DNA from: Aquipseudomonas alcaligenes
GTDB taxonomy: Bacteria; Pseudomonadota; Gammaproteobacteria; Pseudomonadales; Pseudomonadaceae
Direction: 5' to 3'
Length of the DNA: 64,000 nt
Assembly: GCF_900156545.1 (NCBI RefSeq)
Contig: NZ_FTNW01000005.1
Coordinates: 62,001-126,000, forward strand
Position 1 is the first letter of the stretch, and every line of letters begins with the position of its first letter. Under the pieces are notes generated by a model, which saw only the letters and a program-made list of their open reading frames with translations, made no database searches and was not told where the DNA came from. This document shows, one piece after another, positions 55,775-63,714 of the stretch. The translations under genes and the position numbers were made by a program.

Positions 55775-57204
55775 GGCGCTGCGTCGCTCGGTGTTGCGCT
55801 GAGCAGCTCGCCCACCGTCTGGCCGACCTGCCGGACCGCCCACTCCAGGTCGGCGGTCATCGCGGTGGCGAAGTTCATGCGCAGGCAGTTGCGGTACTTG
55901 CCGGCGGCGGAAAAGATGCTGCCGGGCGCGATCTGCACCTTGTGCGGCGCCAGCAGGCGATTCAGGCGCTGGCTGTCGAAGCCCTGCGGCATCTCCACCC
56001 AGAGCATGAAGCCGCCCTGCGGCTGGCTGACCCGTGCGGTGGCGGGGAAGTGCTGGCTGACCCAGGCCGTCATCCGCTCGCGGCCGCGCGCGTACTGGCT
56101 GCGCATGCGCCGCAGGTGTGGCTGGTACTGGCCCTCGCCAATGAACTCGGCCAGCGCCAGCTGCGGCAACTGGGCGCTCATGCCGGTGCTCATGTACTTC
56201 ATGTGCAGCACCCGCTGCAGGTAACGCCCCGGCGCGATCCAGCCGATGCGCAGGCCCGGCACCAGGGTCTTGGAGAAGGAGCTGCAGAGCAGCACGCGGC
56301 CGTCCTCGTCGAACGACTTGATGGTGCGCGGACGCGGGTAGCGGTAGGCCAGGTCGCCGTAGATGTCGTCCTCGATGATCGCCAGGTCGTAGCGCTGTGC
56401 CAGCTCCAGCAGGGCACGGCGATTGGCCTCGGGCATGACGTAGCCGAGCGGGTTGTTGCAGGTCGGGGTGAGCTGGATGGCCTTGATCGGCCACTGCTCG
56501 AGGGCCATCTCCAGCGCTTCCAGATTGATGCCGGTGAGCGGGTCGGTAGGCAGCTCCAGGGCCTTCAAGCCGAACCCCTTGAGCGCCTGCATCACGCCGT
56601 GGAAGCTCGGCGAGTCCACCGCGACGATATCGCCAGGCTGGCAGATGGCGCGCAGCGCGGCAGAGAGCGCTTCGTGGCAGCCGGTGGTGATGATCAGGTC
56701 GTCTGGGGCGATCTGGCAGCCGGAATCCAGCGCCAGGCGCGCAACCTGTTCGCGCAGCAGGACTTCGCCCGCCAGGCTGCCGTAGCTCAGCTCACGCAGG
56801 CCCTGGCGCCGGCTCAGGCGCGACAGGCTGCGCAGCAGCGGCTTGAGCGTGGGCGCATCGATATCGGGGATGCCGCGGCCCAGCTGCACCAGGTCGGCCT
56901 GGGCCGGCGTGTTGACCAGCTCCAGTACCTGGTCCCACTGCGACACGTCGACCGGGCGCTGGGCGGTGCGCCCGACCATGGGCAGCGCCGGGCGCTGGCG
57001 GCTGTGTGGTACGAAGTAGCCGGATTTGGGCCGGGGCTCCACCAGGCCTTCGTCCTCCAGTTCGCGGTAGGCCTGCTGTACGGTACTCAGGCTGACGCCA
57101 TGCTCCTGGCTGAGCACGCGCACCGAGGGCAGGCGGTCGCCGGGGCGGTACAGGCCCTGTTCGATGCGTTCGCCGAGGATCTCGGCCAGGTTGCGGTAAA
57201 GCAT
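55771..57204 (-). CDS. MocR-type regulator (GntR winged helix fused to class I aminotransferase)
   Basis: 477 aa. The N-terminal GntR domain (about 1-75; LPSVRVLSQEHGVSLSTVQQAYRELEDEGLVEPRPKSGYFV) is fused to a fold-type I PLP domain (about 100-465; ITTGCHEALSAALRAICQPGD, PTCNNPLGYVMPEANRRALLELA, IIEDDIYGDL, and the PLP lysine in SSFSKTLVPGLRIGW). MocR proteins sense PLP or amino compounds. Start ATG 57204 opens MLYRNLAEILGERIEQGLYRPGDRLPS. It is divergent from the DUF1127 gene, and four copies of ATCTGTATGG lie between them. Confidence 0.92.
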   Translation of the reverse strand: MLYRNLAEILGERIEQGLYRPGDRLPSVRVLSQEHGVSLSTVQQAYRELEDEGLVEPRPKSGYFVPHSRQRPALPMVGRTAQRPVDVSQWDQVLELVNTPAQADLVQLGRGIPDIDAPTLKPLLRSLSRLSRRQGLRELSYGSLAGEVLLREQVARLALDSGCQIAPDDLIITTGCHEALSAALRAICQPGDIVAVDSPSFHGVMQALKGFGLKALELPTDPLTGINLEALEMALEQWPIKAIQLTPTCNNPLGYVMPEANRRALLELAQRYDLAIIEDDIYGDLAYRYPRPRTIKSFDEDGRVLLCSSFSKTLVPGLRIGWIAPGRYLQRVLHMKYMSTGMSAQLPQLALAEFIGEGQYQPHLRRMRSQYARGRERMTAWVSQHFPATARVSQPQGGFMLWVEMPQGFDSQRLNRLLAPHKVQIAPGSIFSAAGKYRNCLRMNFATAMTADLEWAVRQVGQTVGELLSATPSDAAP

Positions 57205-57220
57205 GGCGGCCTCCGTCAGA

Positions 57221-57345
57221 CCATACAGATGACGGCAAAAAGCAGGATTCAGTGCGGCGCACACAAGATCTGTATGGATCAAAAGTTCATTATTTGAATC
57301 TGTATCCTGTTTCGTGTGGCCCGCATCATGGTCCTCCATACAGAT
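57221..57345. promoter_or_regulatory. Probable MocR operator: four copies of ATCTGTATGG
   Basis: The motif occurs inverted at 57221-57230 (CCATACAGAT), direct at 57268-57277 (ATCTGTATGG), direct with one change pair at 57298-57307 (ATCTGTATCC), and inverted at 57336-57345. Two direct copies spaced 30 bases apart are flanked by inverted copies about 38 to 47 bases away. All lie between the divergent MocR and DUF1127 genes. Confidence 0.75.
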
Positions 57346-57363
57346 CGGTGCAAGGAGGTCGAC

Positions 57364-57594
57364 ATGCCGCAGCCATGGGAACGCCAGGAAACAGTCCGTC
57401 CGGAGGCAGAGCAGTCCGCGCGTGGAGGGCTCGGCGTCGCGCTGCTGCTGTTCGGGCGCTGGCGGGCCTGGCGCCTTCGCCTGCAGACGCGCCAGGCGTT
57501 GCGTCATCTCAGCGACGAGCAGTTGCGCGATATCGGCCTCAGCCGGGCGCAGGCCCGGACCGAGGTCGAGCGCCCGTTCTGGACGCTGTGGTGA
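57364..57594 (+). CDS. DUF1127 domain small protein
   Basis: 76 aa from ATG 57364, which has a near-perfect AAGGAGG. The C-terminal ~45 residues form the DUF1127 motif (RQALRHLSDEQLRDIGLSRAQARTEVERPFW). Such arginine-rich proteins are often linked to phosphate, nitrogen or stress control and RNA turnover in alphaproteobacteria, but the role here is unknown. It is divergently controlled with the MocR gene. Six bases separate its stop from the next minus-strand gene stop. Confidence 0.88.
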   Translation: MPQPWERQETVRPEAEQSARGGLGVALLLFGRWRAWRLRLQTRQALRHLSDEQLRDIGLSRAQARTEVERPFWTLW

Positions 57595-57600
57595 GGGGGA

Positions 57601-58935
57601 TCAGGCCAGGCCGACCGCTTCCTTGAGGCGGTACCAGGCCATGCCCAGGGCCAGCAGCGGCGAGCGCAGGTGCTTGCCGCCGGGGAAGGTGATGTGCGGT
57701 ACGCGGTTGAACAGCTCGAAGCCGCCGCCCTGTTCGCCGGCAATCGCCTCGGCCAGCAGCTTGCCGGCCAGGTGCGTGGCGTTGACCCCGTGCCCGGCGT
57801 AGGCCTGGGCGTGGTAGACGTTGGGCTGATCCTTGAGGCGGCCGATCTGCGGCAGGCGGTTGGCGCCGATGCCGATCATCCCGCCCCACTGGAAGTCGAT
57901 CCGCACGTCTTTCAGGTCGGGGAAGACTTGCAGCATTTTCGGCCGCATATAGGCGGCGATGTCTGCCGGATCGCGACCGGAGTAGTGGCAGGCACCGCCG
58001 AACAGCAGACGGTTGTCGGCCGACAGGCGATAGTAGTCCAGCGCTACGCGCTGGTCGCACAGCGCCATGTTCTGCGGGATCAGCGCGCGCGCGCGCGCTT
58101 CGCCCAGCGGCTCGGTGGCGATCACGTAGCTGCCGGCGGGTAGCACCTTGCCGCCCAGCTCCGGGTCCAGGCCATTGAGGTAGGCGTTGCAGGCCAGGAC
58201 CAGGGTCTTGGCGCGCACGCTGCCGCGGGCGGTGTGTACCTTCACCTCGGGGCCGTAGTCGATGCGGCTCACCGGCGAGTGTTCGAACAGGCGCACGCCC
58301 AGCGCGGCCGCCGCGGCCGCCTCGCCCAGGGCCAGATTGAGCGGGTGCAGGTGGCCCGAGCCCATGTCGATCATGCCGCCGCAGTAGCGGTCGGAGCCGA
58401 CGACCTGATGCATCTGCTGCGGTTGCAGCAAGCGCAGTTCGTGGCGGTAGCCGAGGCTTTCCAGCTCGGCCTTGTCCTCGGCGAAGCCGTCCAGATGGGC
58501 CGGCTTGTTGGCCAGGTCGCAGTAGCCCCAGGTCAGGTCGCAGTCGATCTGGAACTCTTCCACGCGACGGCGCACCAGCTCCACCGCCTCCAGGCCCATC
58601 AGCTTGAGCTGGCGCACGCCGTCGGCGCCGATCACCGGCTCGAACTGTTCGACGCCATGGCCGACCCCGCGGATCAGTTGGCCGCCGTTGCGCCCGCTGG
58701 CACCCCAGCCGACCAGATGGGCTTCCAGCAGCACCACCGAGAAGCCCTTGCGGGCCAGCTCGATGGCGGTGTTGAGGCCGGAGAAGCCGCCGCCGACGAT
58801 GCACACGTCGGCCAGTTCCTCGCCTGTCAGCGTCGGGTAGCTCAGCTGGCGGTTGGCCGTGGCGGCGTAGTAGGAGGCGGCATGCTGGTCGCTGTGCACG
58901 GCGGGGCGTTGCGGCTGGTGAACGCGGGCGTTCAT
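57601..58935 (-). CDS. FAD-dependent amine oxidoreductase (PauB/PuuB-like, gamma-glutamylputrescine oxidase type)
   Basis: 444 aa DAO-family flavoenzyme. The FAD dinucleotide motif is GGGFSGLNTAIELARKGFSVVLLEA (about 48-72), with GASGRNGGQLIRG (about 79-91) and a C-terminal GGMIGIGANRLPQIG and GYAGHGVNATHLAGKL. It likely oxidises gamma-glutamylated or free polyamines to aldehydes for KauB. Several paralogues are known in P. aeruginosa (PauB1-4), so substrate assignment is by context. It is monocistronic on the minus strand. Confidence 0.88.
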   Translation of the reverse strand: MNARVHQPQRPAVHSDQHAASYYAATANRQLSYPTLTGEELADVCIVGGGFSGLNTAIELARKGFSVVLLEAHLVGWGASGRNGGQLIRGVGHGVEQFEPVIGADGVRQLKLMGLEAVELVRRRVEEFQIDCDLTWGYCDLANKPAHLDGFAEDKAELESLGYRHELRLLQPQQMHQVVGSDRYCGGMIDMGSGHLHPLNLALGEAAAAAALGVRLFEHSPVSRIDYGPEVKVHTARGSVRAKTLVLACNAYLNGLDPELGGKVLPAGSYVIATEPLGEARARALIPQNMALCDQRVALDYYRLSADNRLLFGGACHYSGRDPADIAAYMRPKMLQVFPDLKDVRIDFQWGGMIGIGANRLPQIGRLKDQPNVYHAQAYAGHGVNATHLAGKLLAEAIAGEQGGGFELFNRVPHITFPGGKHLRSPLLALGMAWYRLKEAVGLA

Positions 58936-59093
58936 GTGCGAAATCCTGGGTTGTGTGTTGTTAAAATTTTACGCAGCTTAAGCATGGCCCATGCCAGGCG
59001 CCAAGAGCGCCCCAGGAAAAACTCTTTTCACTCGCAGTCATCGACGCCGCTGCCGCGCGGATACACTAGCGGGATTCAGCACAAGGCCCGCCA

Positions 59094-59447
59094 ATGAGTT
59101 GCACCGACCGCAAGATCGACCAGCTGCGCCGGCAGATTCCACGCTTCGCCTGCGTACCTGGCTGCCATGACTGCTGCGGCCCGGTGACGGCGTCGTCCGA
59201 GGAGCTGGCGCGCCTGCCGGTCAAGAGCGAGGCCGAGCATGAGGCCGCGCTGGCCGAGTACAACTGCGTGCACCTCGGTCCGCAGGGCTGCACCGTGTAT
59301 GACCAGCGCCCGCTGATCTGCCGCCTGTTCGGCACCACGCCGAACCTGCCGTGCCCGCGCGGCCAGGGACCGGAAACGCCGATCGAGCCCGCGGTCGAGC
59401 GCCAGGTACACCGGCTGATTGCCAGTACCCGCCAACGCCTGGTCTAG
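59094..59447 (+). CDS. YkgJ family cysteine-cluster protein
   Basis: 117 aa. Six or more cysteines in the order CVPGCHDCC (about 18-26), CVHLGPQGCTVYDQRPLICRLFG (about 59-81) define the YkgJ/CxxCxxCC zinc or iron-binding family. Cytoplasmic, with no membrane segment. The role is unknown. It converges on the Lrp gene, ten bases apart. Confidence 0.92.
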   Translation: MSCTDRKIDQLRRQIPRFACVPGCHDCCGPVTASSEELARLPVKSEAEHEAALAEYNCVHLGPQGCTVYDQRPLICRLFGTTPNLPCPRGQGPETPIEPAVERQVHRLIASTRQRLV

Positions 59448-59457
59448 CCCGCTGCCC

Positions 59458-59946
59458 TTACTCCGGCACCGGCAGGGTCAGTGACTCCTTGACCTCTTCC
59501 ATGACGATGTAGGACTTCGACTCGCGCACATGCGGCAGCTTGAGCAGGATGTCGCCGAGCAGCTTGCGGTAGCTGGCCATCTCGTTGATCCGCGCCTTCA
59601 CCAGGTAGTCGAAGTCGCCACTGACCAAGTGGCACTCCAGCACATGCGGCAGCTTGAGCACGGCGCGGCGGAAGTCCTCGAAGGTGTCGCCGGACTTGTA
59701 GTCCAGGCTGATCTCGACGAACACCAGCAGGCTGGCCTTGAGCTGCTGCGGATTGAGCCGGGCGTGGTAGCCCATGATGATGCCCTCGCGCTCCAGGCGG
59801 CGGACGCGCTCGGTGCAGGGCGTGGTGGACAGGCCGACCCGCTCGCCCAGCTCGGTGAAGCTGATGCGCCCGTCCTCCTGGAGGATGCGCAGGATGTTGC
59901 GGTCGATCTTGTCCAGCTCGCGGCGGCTCTGGTGCTGGGTGCGCAT
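59458..59946 (-). CDS. lrp: Lrp/AsnC-family regulator (DadR/Lrp)
   Basis: 162 aa. N-terminal helix-turn-helix (about 10-60; LDKIDRNILRILQEDGRISFTELGERVGLSTTPCTERVRRLE) and C-terminal RAM ligand domain (about 70-150; FVEISLDYKSGDTFEDFRRAVLKLPHVLECHLVSGDFDYLVKA). It is divergent from dadA and probably activates dadAX in response to alanine, as known for DadR/Lrp in P. aeruginosa. Start ATG 59946 begins MRTQHQSRRELDKIDRNIL. Confidence 0.94.
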   Translation of the reverse strand: MRTQHQSRRELDKIDRNILRILQEDGRISFTELGERVGLSTTPCTERVRRLEREGIIMGYHARLNPQQLKASLLVFVEISLDYKSGDTFEDFRRAVLKLPHVLECHLVSGDFDYLVKARINEMASYRKLLGDILLKLPHVRESKSYIVMEEVKESLTLPVPE

Positions 59947-59973
59947 GATGCTCTCCGTAGGGAATAACTGAAC

Positions 59974-60111
59974 GCGATAATTCACTGGCGTTGAGGCGAA
60001 TATATAGCCATATCGCCTGGATGCAATCCTGCGAAAACGCTCTGTGTCGAGAACTAACGCCAAATGCTGAGCGATAAACAGTGAATATCGCTACTTGCGC
60101 CTTCCTATACT
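59974..60111. promoter_or_regulatory. lrp-dadA intergenic control region
   Basis: GCGATAATTCACTG (59974-59987) and its inverted copy CAGTGAATATCGC (60079-60091) flank the intergenic core. Between them is GGCGAATATA...TATCGCC (about 59995-60016). TATACT at 60106-60111 is a likely dadA -10. These spaced AT-rich sites are candidates for an Lrp octamer to wrap. Confidence 0.55.
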
Positions 60112-60173
60112 GCGCCCATCTACGGTCAAAATAACAAACGCTCGCGGGCCCGCCCCGCAGCGAGGAGGCGAAG

Positions 60174-61472
60174 ATGCGTGTTCTGGTGCTCGGCAGCGGT
60201 GTGATCGGTACCGCCAGTGCCTACTATCTGGCCCGTGCCGGCTTCGAGGTGGTGGTGGTCGACCGCCAGAACGGCCCGGCCCTGGAAACCAGCTTCGCCA
60301 ACGCCGGCCAGGTTTCGCCCGGCTACGCCTCGCCCTGGGCTGCCCCGGGTGTGCCGCTGAAGGCCATCAAGTGGCTGCTGCAGAAGCACGCGCCGCTGGC
60401 GATCAAGGCCACCGCCGATATCGACCAGTACCTGTGGATGGCGCAAATGCTGCGCAACTGCACCGCCGCCCGCTACGCGGTGAACAAGGAGCGCATGGTG
60501 CGCCTGTCCGAGTACAGCCGTGACTGTCTCGACGAGCTGCGCGCCGAGACCGGCATCGCCTACGAAGGCCGCCAGCTGGGCACCACCCAGCTGTTCCGCA
60601 CCCAGGCTCAGGTCGACAACGCGGCCAAGGACATCGCCGTGCTGGAAGCCTCCGGCGTGCCCTACGAGCTGCTCGACCGCGACGCCATCGCTCGCGTCGA
60701 ACCGGCCCTGGCCGGGGTCAAGGACAAGCTGGCCGGCGCCCTGCGTCTGCCCAACGACCAGACCGGCGACTGCCAGATGTTCACCACCAAGCTGGCGCAG
60801 ATGGCCAAGGACCTTGGCGTCGAATTCCGCTTCGGCTGCAACATCGAGCGCCTGGACCACGCCGGCGACCGCATCAATGGCGTGTGGATCGACGGCAAGC
60901 TGGAGACCGCCGACCGCTACGTGCTCGCCCTCGGCAGCTACAGCCCGCAACTGCTCAAGCCGCTGGGCATCAAGGCGCCGGTCTACCCGCTCAAGGGTTA
61001 CTCGCTGACCGTGCCGATCACCAATGCGGCGATGGCGCCGACCTCGACCATCCTCGACGAGACCTACAAGGTCGCCATCACCCGCTTCGACAACCGCATC
61101 CGCGTCGGCGGCATGGCCGAGATCGCCGGTTTCGACCTGTCGCTCAACCCGGCTCGCCGCGCCACCCTGGAGATGATCACCAACGATCTCTACCCGCAGG
61201 GCGGCGATGTCAGCCGTGCCGAATTCTGGACCGGTCTGCGTCCGGCCACCCCGGATGGCACGCCCATCGTCGGCGCCACAGCCTACCGCAACCTGTTCCT
61301 CAACACCGGACACGGTACCCTTGGCTGGACCATGGCCTGCGGCTCCGGTCGCTTCCTCGCCGACCTGATGGCGAACAAGCGTCCGCAGATCAGCGCCGAA
61401 GGCCTGGATATTTCCCGTTATGGCCGCACCAAGGAGAGCCACAAGCATGTCCATCCAGCGCCTGCGCATTGA
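60174..61472 (+). CDS. dadA: D-amino acid dehydrogenase small subunit DadA
   Basis: 432 aa FAD enzyme that deaminates D-alanine and other D-amino acids to keto acids, passing electrons to the respiratory chain. The dinucleotide motif [28 protein letters not shown] (residues 2-29) starts immediately after ATG 60174, and [12 protein letters not shown] and the C-terminal [14 protein letters not shown] are typical. RBS GAGGAGG precedes it. The ridA-like gene overlaps its 3' end by 26 bases. Confidence 0.96.
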   Translation: MRVLVLGSGVIGTASAYYLARAGFEVVVVDRQNGPALETSFANAGQVSPGYASPWAAPGVPLKAIKWLLQKHAPLAIKATADIDQYLWMAQMLRNCTAARYAVNKERMVRLSEYSRDCLDELRAETGIAYEGRQLGTTQLFRTQAQVDNAAKDIAVLEASGVPYELLDRDAIARVEPALAGVKDKLAGALRLPNDQTGDCQMFTTKLAQMAKDLGVEFRFGCNIERLDHAGDRINGVWIDGKLETADRYVLALGSYSPQLLKPLGIKAPVYPLKGYSLTVPITNAAMAPTSTILDETYKVAITRFDNRIRVGGMAEIAGFDLSLNPARRATLEMITNDLYPQGGDVSRAEFWTGLRPATPDGTPIVGATAYRNLFLNTGHGTLGWTMACGSGRFLADLMANKRPQISAEGLDISRYGRTKESHKHVHPAPAH

Positions 61473-61797
61473 GAAGCGCTACAGCGAAATCGTCATCCAC
61501 AACGGCACCGTCTACCTGGCGGGGCAGTTGGCGGACGATTACGACGGCGATATCCGTGAGCAGACCCGTCAGACCCTGGCCAACATCGACCGCTTCCTGG
61601 CCGAGGCCGGCAGCGACAAGACCCGGATCCTCTCGGTGACCATCTACCTCAAGGACATGGCCGACTATGCCGGCCTCAACGAGGTGTACGACGCCTGGGT
61701 GGCCGAGGGTGCCGCCCCGGCTCGCGCCTGCCTCGAGGCCAAGCTGTATGACCCGCGCGTGCTGGTGGAGATGATGGTCGTCGCCGCACAAGCCTGA
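61447..61797 (+). CDS. RidA family protein of the dad operon
   Basis: 116 aa. It carries the Rid fold ([37 protein letters not shown], then [24 protein letters not shown]), and the conserved Arg is in APARACLEA. It probably removes the 2-iminopropanoate released by DadA and DadX. It begins inside dadA (overlap 61447-61472), so translation is coupled. It is clearly diverged from the ridA at 34648-35028. Confidence 0.93.
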   Translation: MSIQRLRIEKRYSEIVIHNGTVYLAGQLADDYDGDIREQTRQTLANIDRFLAEAGSDKTRILSVTIYLKDMADYAGLNEVYDAWVAEGAAPARACLEAKLYDPRVLVEMMVVAAQA

Positions 61798-61808
61798 ACA
61801 TCCCTTTG

Positions 61809-61835
61809 GCCCGGCACCCCCGCCGGGCTTTTTTT
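61809..61835 (+). terminator. Intrinsic terminator between dad ridA and dadX
   Basis: GCCCGGC and GCCGGGC with loop ACCCCC, followed by T7. It sits 11 bases after the ridA stop and 21 bases before dadX. Confidence 0.85.
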
Positions 61836-61855
61836 AACCGAATGAAGTAGCCGCC

Positions 61856-62929
61856 ATGCGTCCCGCCCGTGCCCTGATCGACCTCGAAGCCCTGCGCCAC
61901 AACTACCGCCTCGCCCGCGAGATCAGCGGTGCCAGGGCGCTCGCGGTGGTCAAGGCGGACGCCTACGGGCATGGTGCCACGCGCTGTGCTGCCGCCCTGG
62001 AAGCTGAGGCCGACGGGTTCGCCGTAGCCTGCATCGAGGAGGCGCTGGAGCTGCGCTATGCCGGCATCCGCAAGCCGATCCTGCTGCTCGAGGGCTTCTT
62101 CGAGGAGAGCGAACTGAGCCTGATCGACCAGCACCAGCTGTGGTGCGTGGTACATGCCACCTGGCAGGTCGAGGCGATCGAGCGCGCGCGTCTGGCGCGG
62201 CCGCTGCAGGTGTGGCTGAAGCTCGATTCCGGCATGCACCGGGTCGGTCTGCACCCGGCCGAGTACCGGGATGCCCATGCCCGTCTGCTGGCCAGCGGCA
62301 AGGTCGAGAAGATCGTGCTGATGAGCCACTTCGCTCGCGCCGACGAGCTGGATTGTCCGCGCAGCGAGGAGCAGGTCGCGGTGTTCGAACAGGCGCGTGC
62401 CGGCCTGCAGGCCGAGGTCAGCCTGCGCAACTCGCCGGCCATCCTCGGTTGGCCGTCCATCGCCAGCGACTGGGTGCGCCCCGGCATCATGCTCTACGGT
62501 GCCACGCCCTTCGAGCAGGACCAGGCCCAGGCCGCGCGCCTGCGCCCGGTGATGACCCTGGAGTCGAAGATCATCAGCGTGCGCGAGCTGCCGGCCGGCG
62601 AGCCGGTGGGTTATGGCGCGCGCTTCGTCGCCGAGCGGCCGACCCGCGTCGGTGTGGTGGCCATGGGCTATGCCGATGGCTATCCGCGGCATGCCGCCAC
62701 CGGCACGCCAATCATGGTCGATGGGCAGATGACCCGCCTGATCGGCCGGGTATCCATGGACATGCTGACCGTCGACCTCACCGACCTGCCCGGCGCAGGT
62801 CTGGGGAGTCGGGTCGAGCTGTGGGGGCGCAACGTCTCCGCCAGTGCCGTGGCCTATGGTTGCGGCAGTATTCCGTACCAGCTGTTCTGCAACCTGAAGC
62901 GGGTGCCGAGGCTCTATTCCGGGGGCTAG
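61856..62929 (+). CDS. dadX: Catabolic alanine racemase DadX
   Basis: 357 aa fold-type III PLP enzyme. The PLP lysine is K33 in [11 protein letters not shown], and the opposing active-site Tyr lies in VGYGARF (about 241-247). It converts L-alanine to D-alanine for DadA. Its position directly behind dadA-ridA marks it as the catabolic racemase rather than Alr. The RBS before ATG 61856 is weak, and a terminator lies 21 bases upstream, so its expression depends on read-through or a separate promoter. Confidence 0.95.
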   Translation: MRPARALIDLEALRHNYRLAREISGARALAVVKADAYGHGATRCAAALEAEADGFAVACIEEALELRYAGIRKPILLLEGFFEESELSLIDQHQLWCVVHATWQVEAIERARLARPLQVWLKLDSGMHRVGLHPAEYRDAHARLLASGKVEKIVLMSHFARADELDCPRSEEQVAVFEQARAGLQAEVSLRNSPAILGWPSIASDWVRPGIMLYGATPFEQDQAQAARLRPVMTLESKIISVRELPAGEPVGYGARFVAERPTRVGVVAMGYADGYPRHAATGTPIMVDGQMTRLIGRVSMDMLTVDLTDLPGAGLGSRVELWGRNVSASAVAYGCGSIPYQLFCNLKRVPRLYSGG

Positions 62930-62957
62930 CCGTCACGGGGCGGGGCAATTGCGTTTG

Positions 62958-62981
62958 CAGTGTTGTAAATACTGAACACTG
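62958..62981. promoter_or_regulatory. 24-base palindrome upstream of pauR-like gene
   Basis: CAGTGTT (62958-62964) and AACACTG (62975-62981) are perfect inverted arms around GTAAATACTG. It lies 52 bases before the TTG start. The length and symmetry suit a dimeric regulator such as the cupin-HTH protein encoded next. Confidence 0.6.
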
Positions 62982-63032
62982 GCCGCATCATACGGCCACC
63001 CAGATGCCTTGCTCCCAGGGAGGACCCCCGCA

Positions 63033-63581
63033 TTGGACGTCGGTGTTCGACTGCAATCTATTCGTAAACTCAAAGGCCTTTCCCAGCGTGAACTCGCCAA
63101 GCGGGCGGGTGTCACGAACAGCACCATCTCGATGATCGAGAAAAACAGCGTGAGCCCATCGATCAGCTCGCTGAAGAAGGTGCTCGGCGGCATCCCCATG
63201 TCGCTGGTGGAGTTTTTCTCTCTCGATCTGGAGCAGGACAACCACACTCAGGTGGTGTACCGGGCCGACGAACTGACCGACCTTTCCAGCGGTGCCGTGA
63301 CCATGAAGCTCATTGGCAAGGCGCACCCCAATCGGACCATTACCTTCCTCGACGAAATCTACCCGCCGGGCACCGATACCGGTGAGGAAATGCTCAACCA
63401 TGACGGCGAGGAAGCCGGCATGCTGGTCGACGGCCGTCTGGAGCTGACCGTGGGCGCCGAGGTGTTTGTGCTGGAGCCGGGCGACAGCTATTACTTCGAC
63501 AGCACCAAGCCGCACCGCTTCCGTAACCCCTACGACAAGCCGGCGCGACTGATCAGCGCCACCACGCCGGCGAACTTCTGA
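63033..63581 (+). CDS. pauR: XRE-cupin transcriptional regulator, PauR-like
   Basis: 182 aa from TTG 63033, with AGGGAGGA upstream; the family N-terminus (M)DVGVRLQSIRKLKGLSQRELAKR begins here. The HTH (about 10-60; GLSQRELAKRAGVTNSTISMIEKNSVSPSISSLKKVL) is followed by a C-terminal cupin (about 105-180; GEEMLNHDGEEAGMLVDGRLELTVG and GDSYYFDSTKPHRFRNP). In P. aeruginosa PauR represses polyamine catabolism genes and senses putrescine or cadaverine. A palindrome at 62958-62981 may be its own site. Confidence 0.92.
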   Translation: MDVGVRLQSIRKLKGLSQRELAKRAGVTNSTISMIEKNSVSPSISSLKKVLGGIPMSLVEFFSLDLEQDNHTQVVYRADELTDLSSGAVTMKLIGKAHPNRTITFLDEIYPPGTDTGEEMLNHDGEEAGMLVDGRLELTVGAEVFVLEPGDSYYFDSTKPHRFRNPYDKPARLISATTPANF

Positions 63582-63654
63582 GTCGGCAGCGGGCGTTGCC
63601 TTACGCAATGCCCCTGCGACAAGTTGGGTTGTTCCGGCCAGCCGGCCGAACCGT

Positions 63655-63660
63655 TATACT
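63655..63660 (+). promoter_or_regulatory. Likely -10 of cytochrome c5 gene
   Basis: TATACT lies 55 bases before the GTG start of the cytochrome gene. A G+C hairpin (CCGGCC twice, 63634-63647) precedes it, and no clear -35 is seen. Confidence 0.5.
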
Positions 63661-63714
63661 GCGCCCGCTCGCGAAACCGTGGCCGCGGGCGTTTCTAGCC
63701 AATGAGGGTGTACC

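Noticed and set aside
55618..57297. 559-codon plus-strand frame opposite the MocR gene
   Set aside because: Antisense to an intact two-domain regulator and without a domain of its own.
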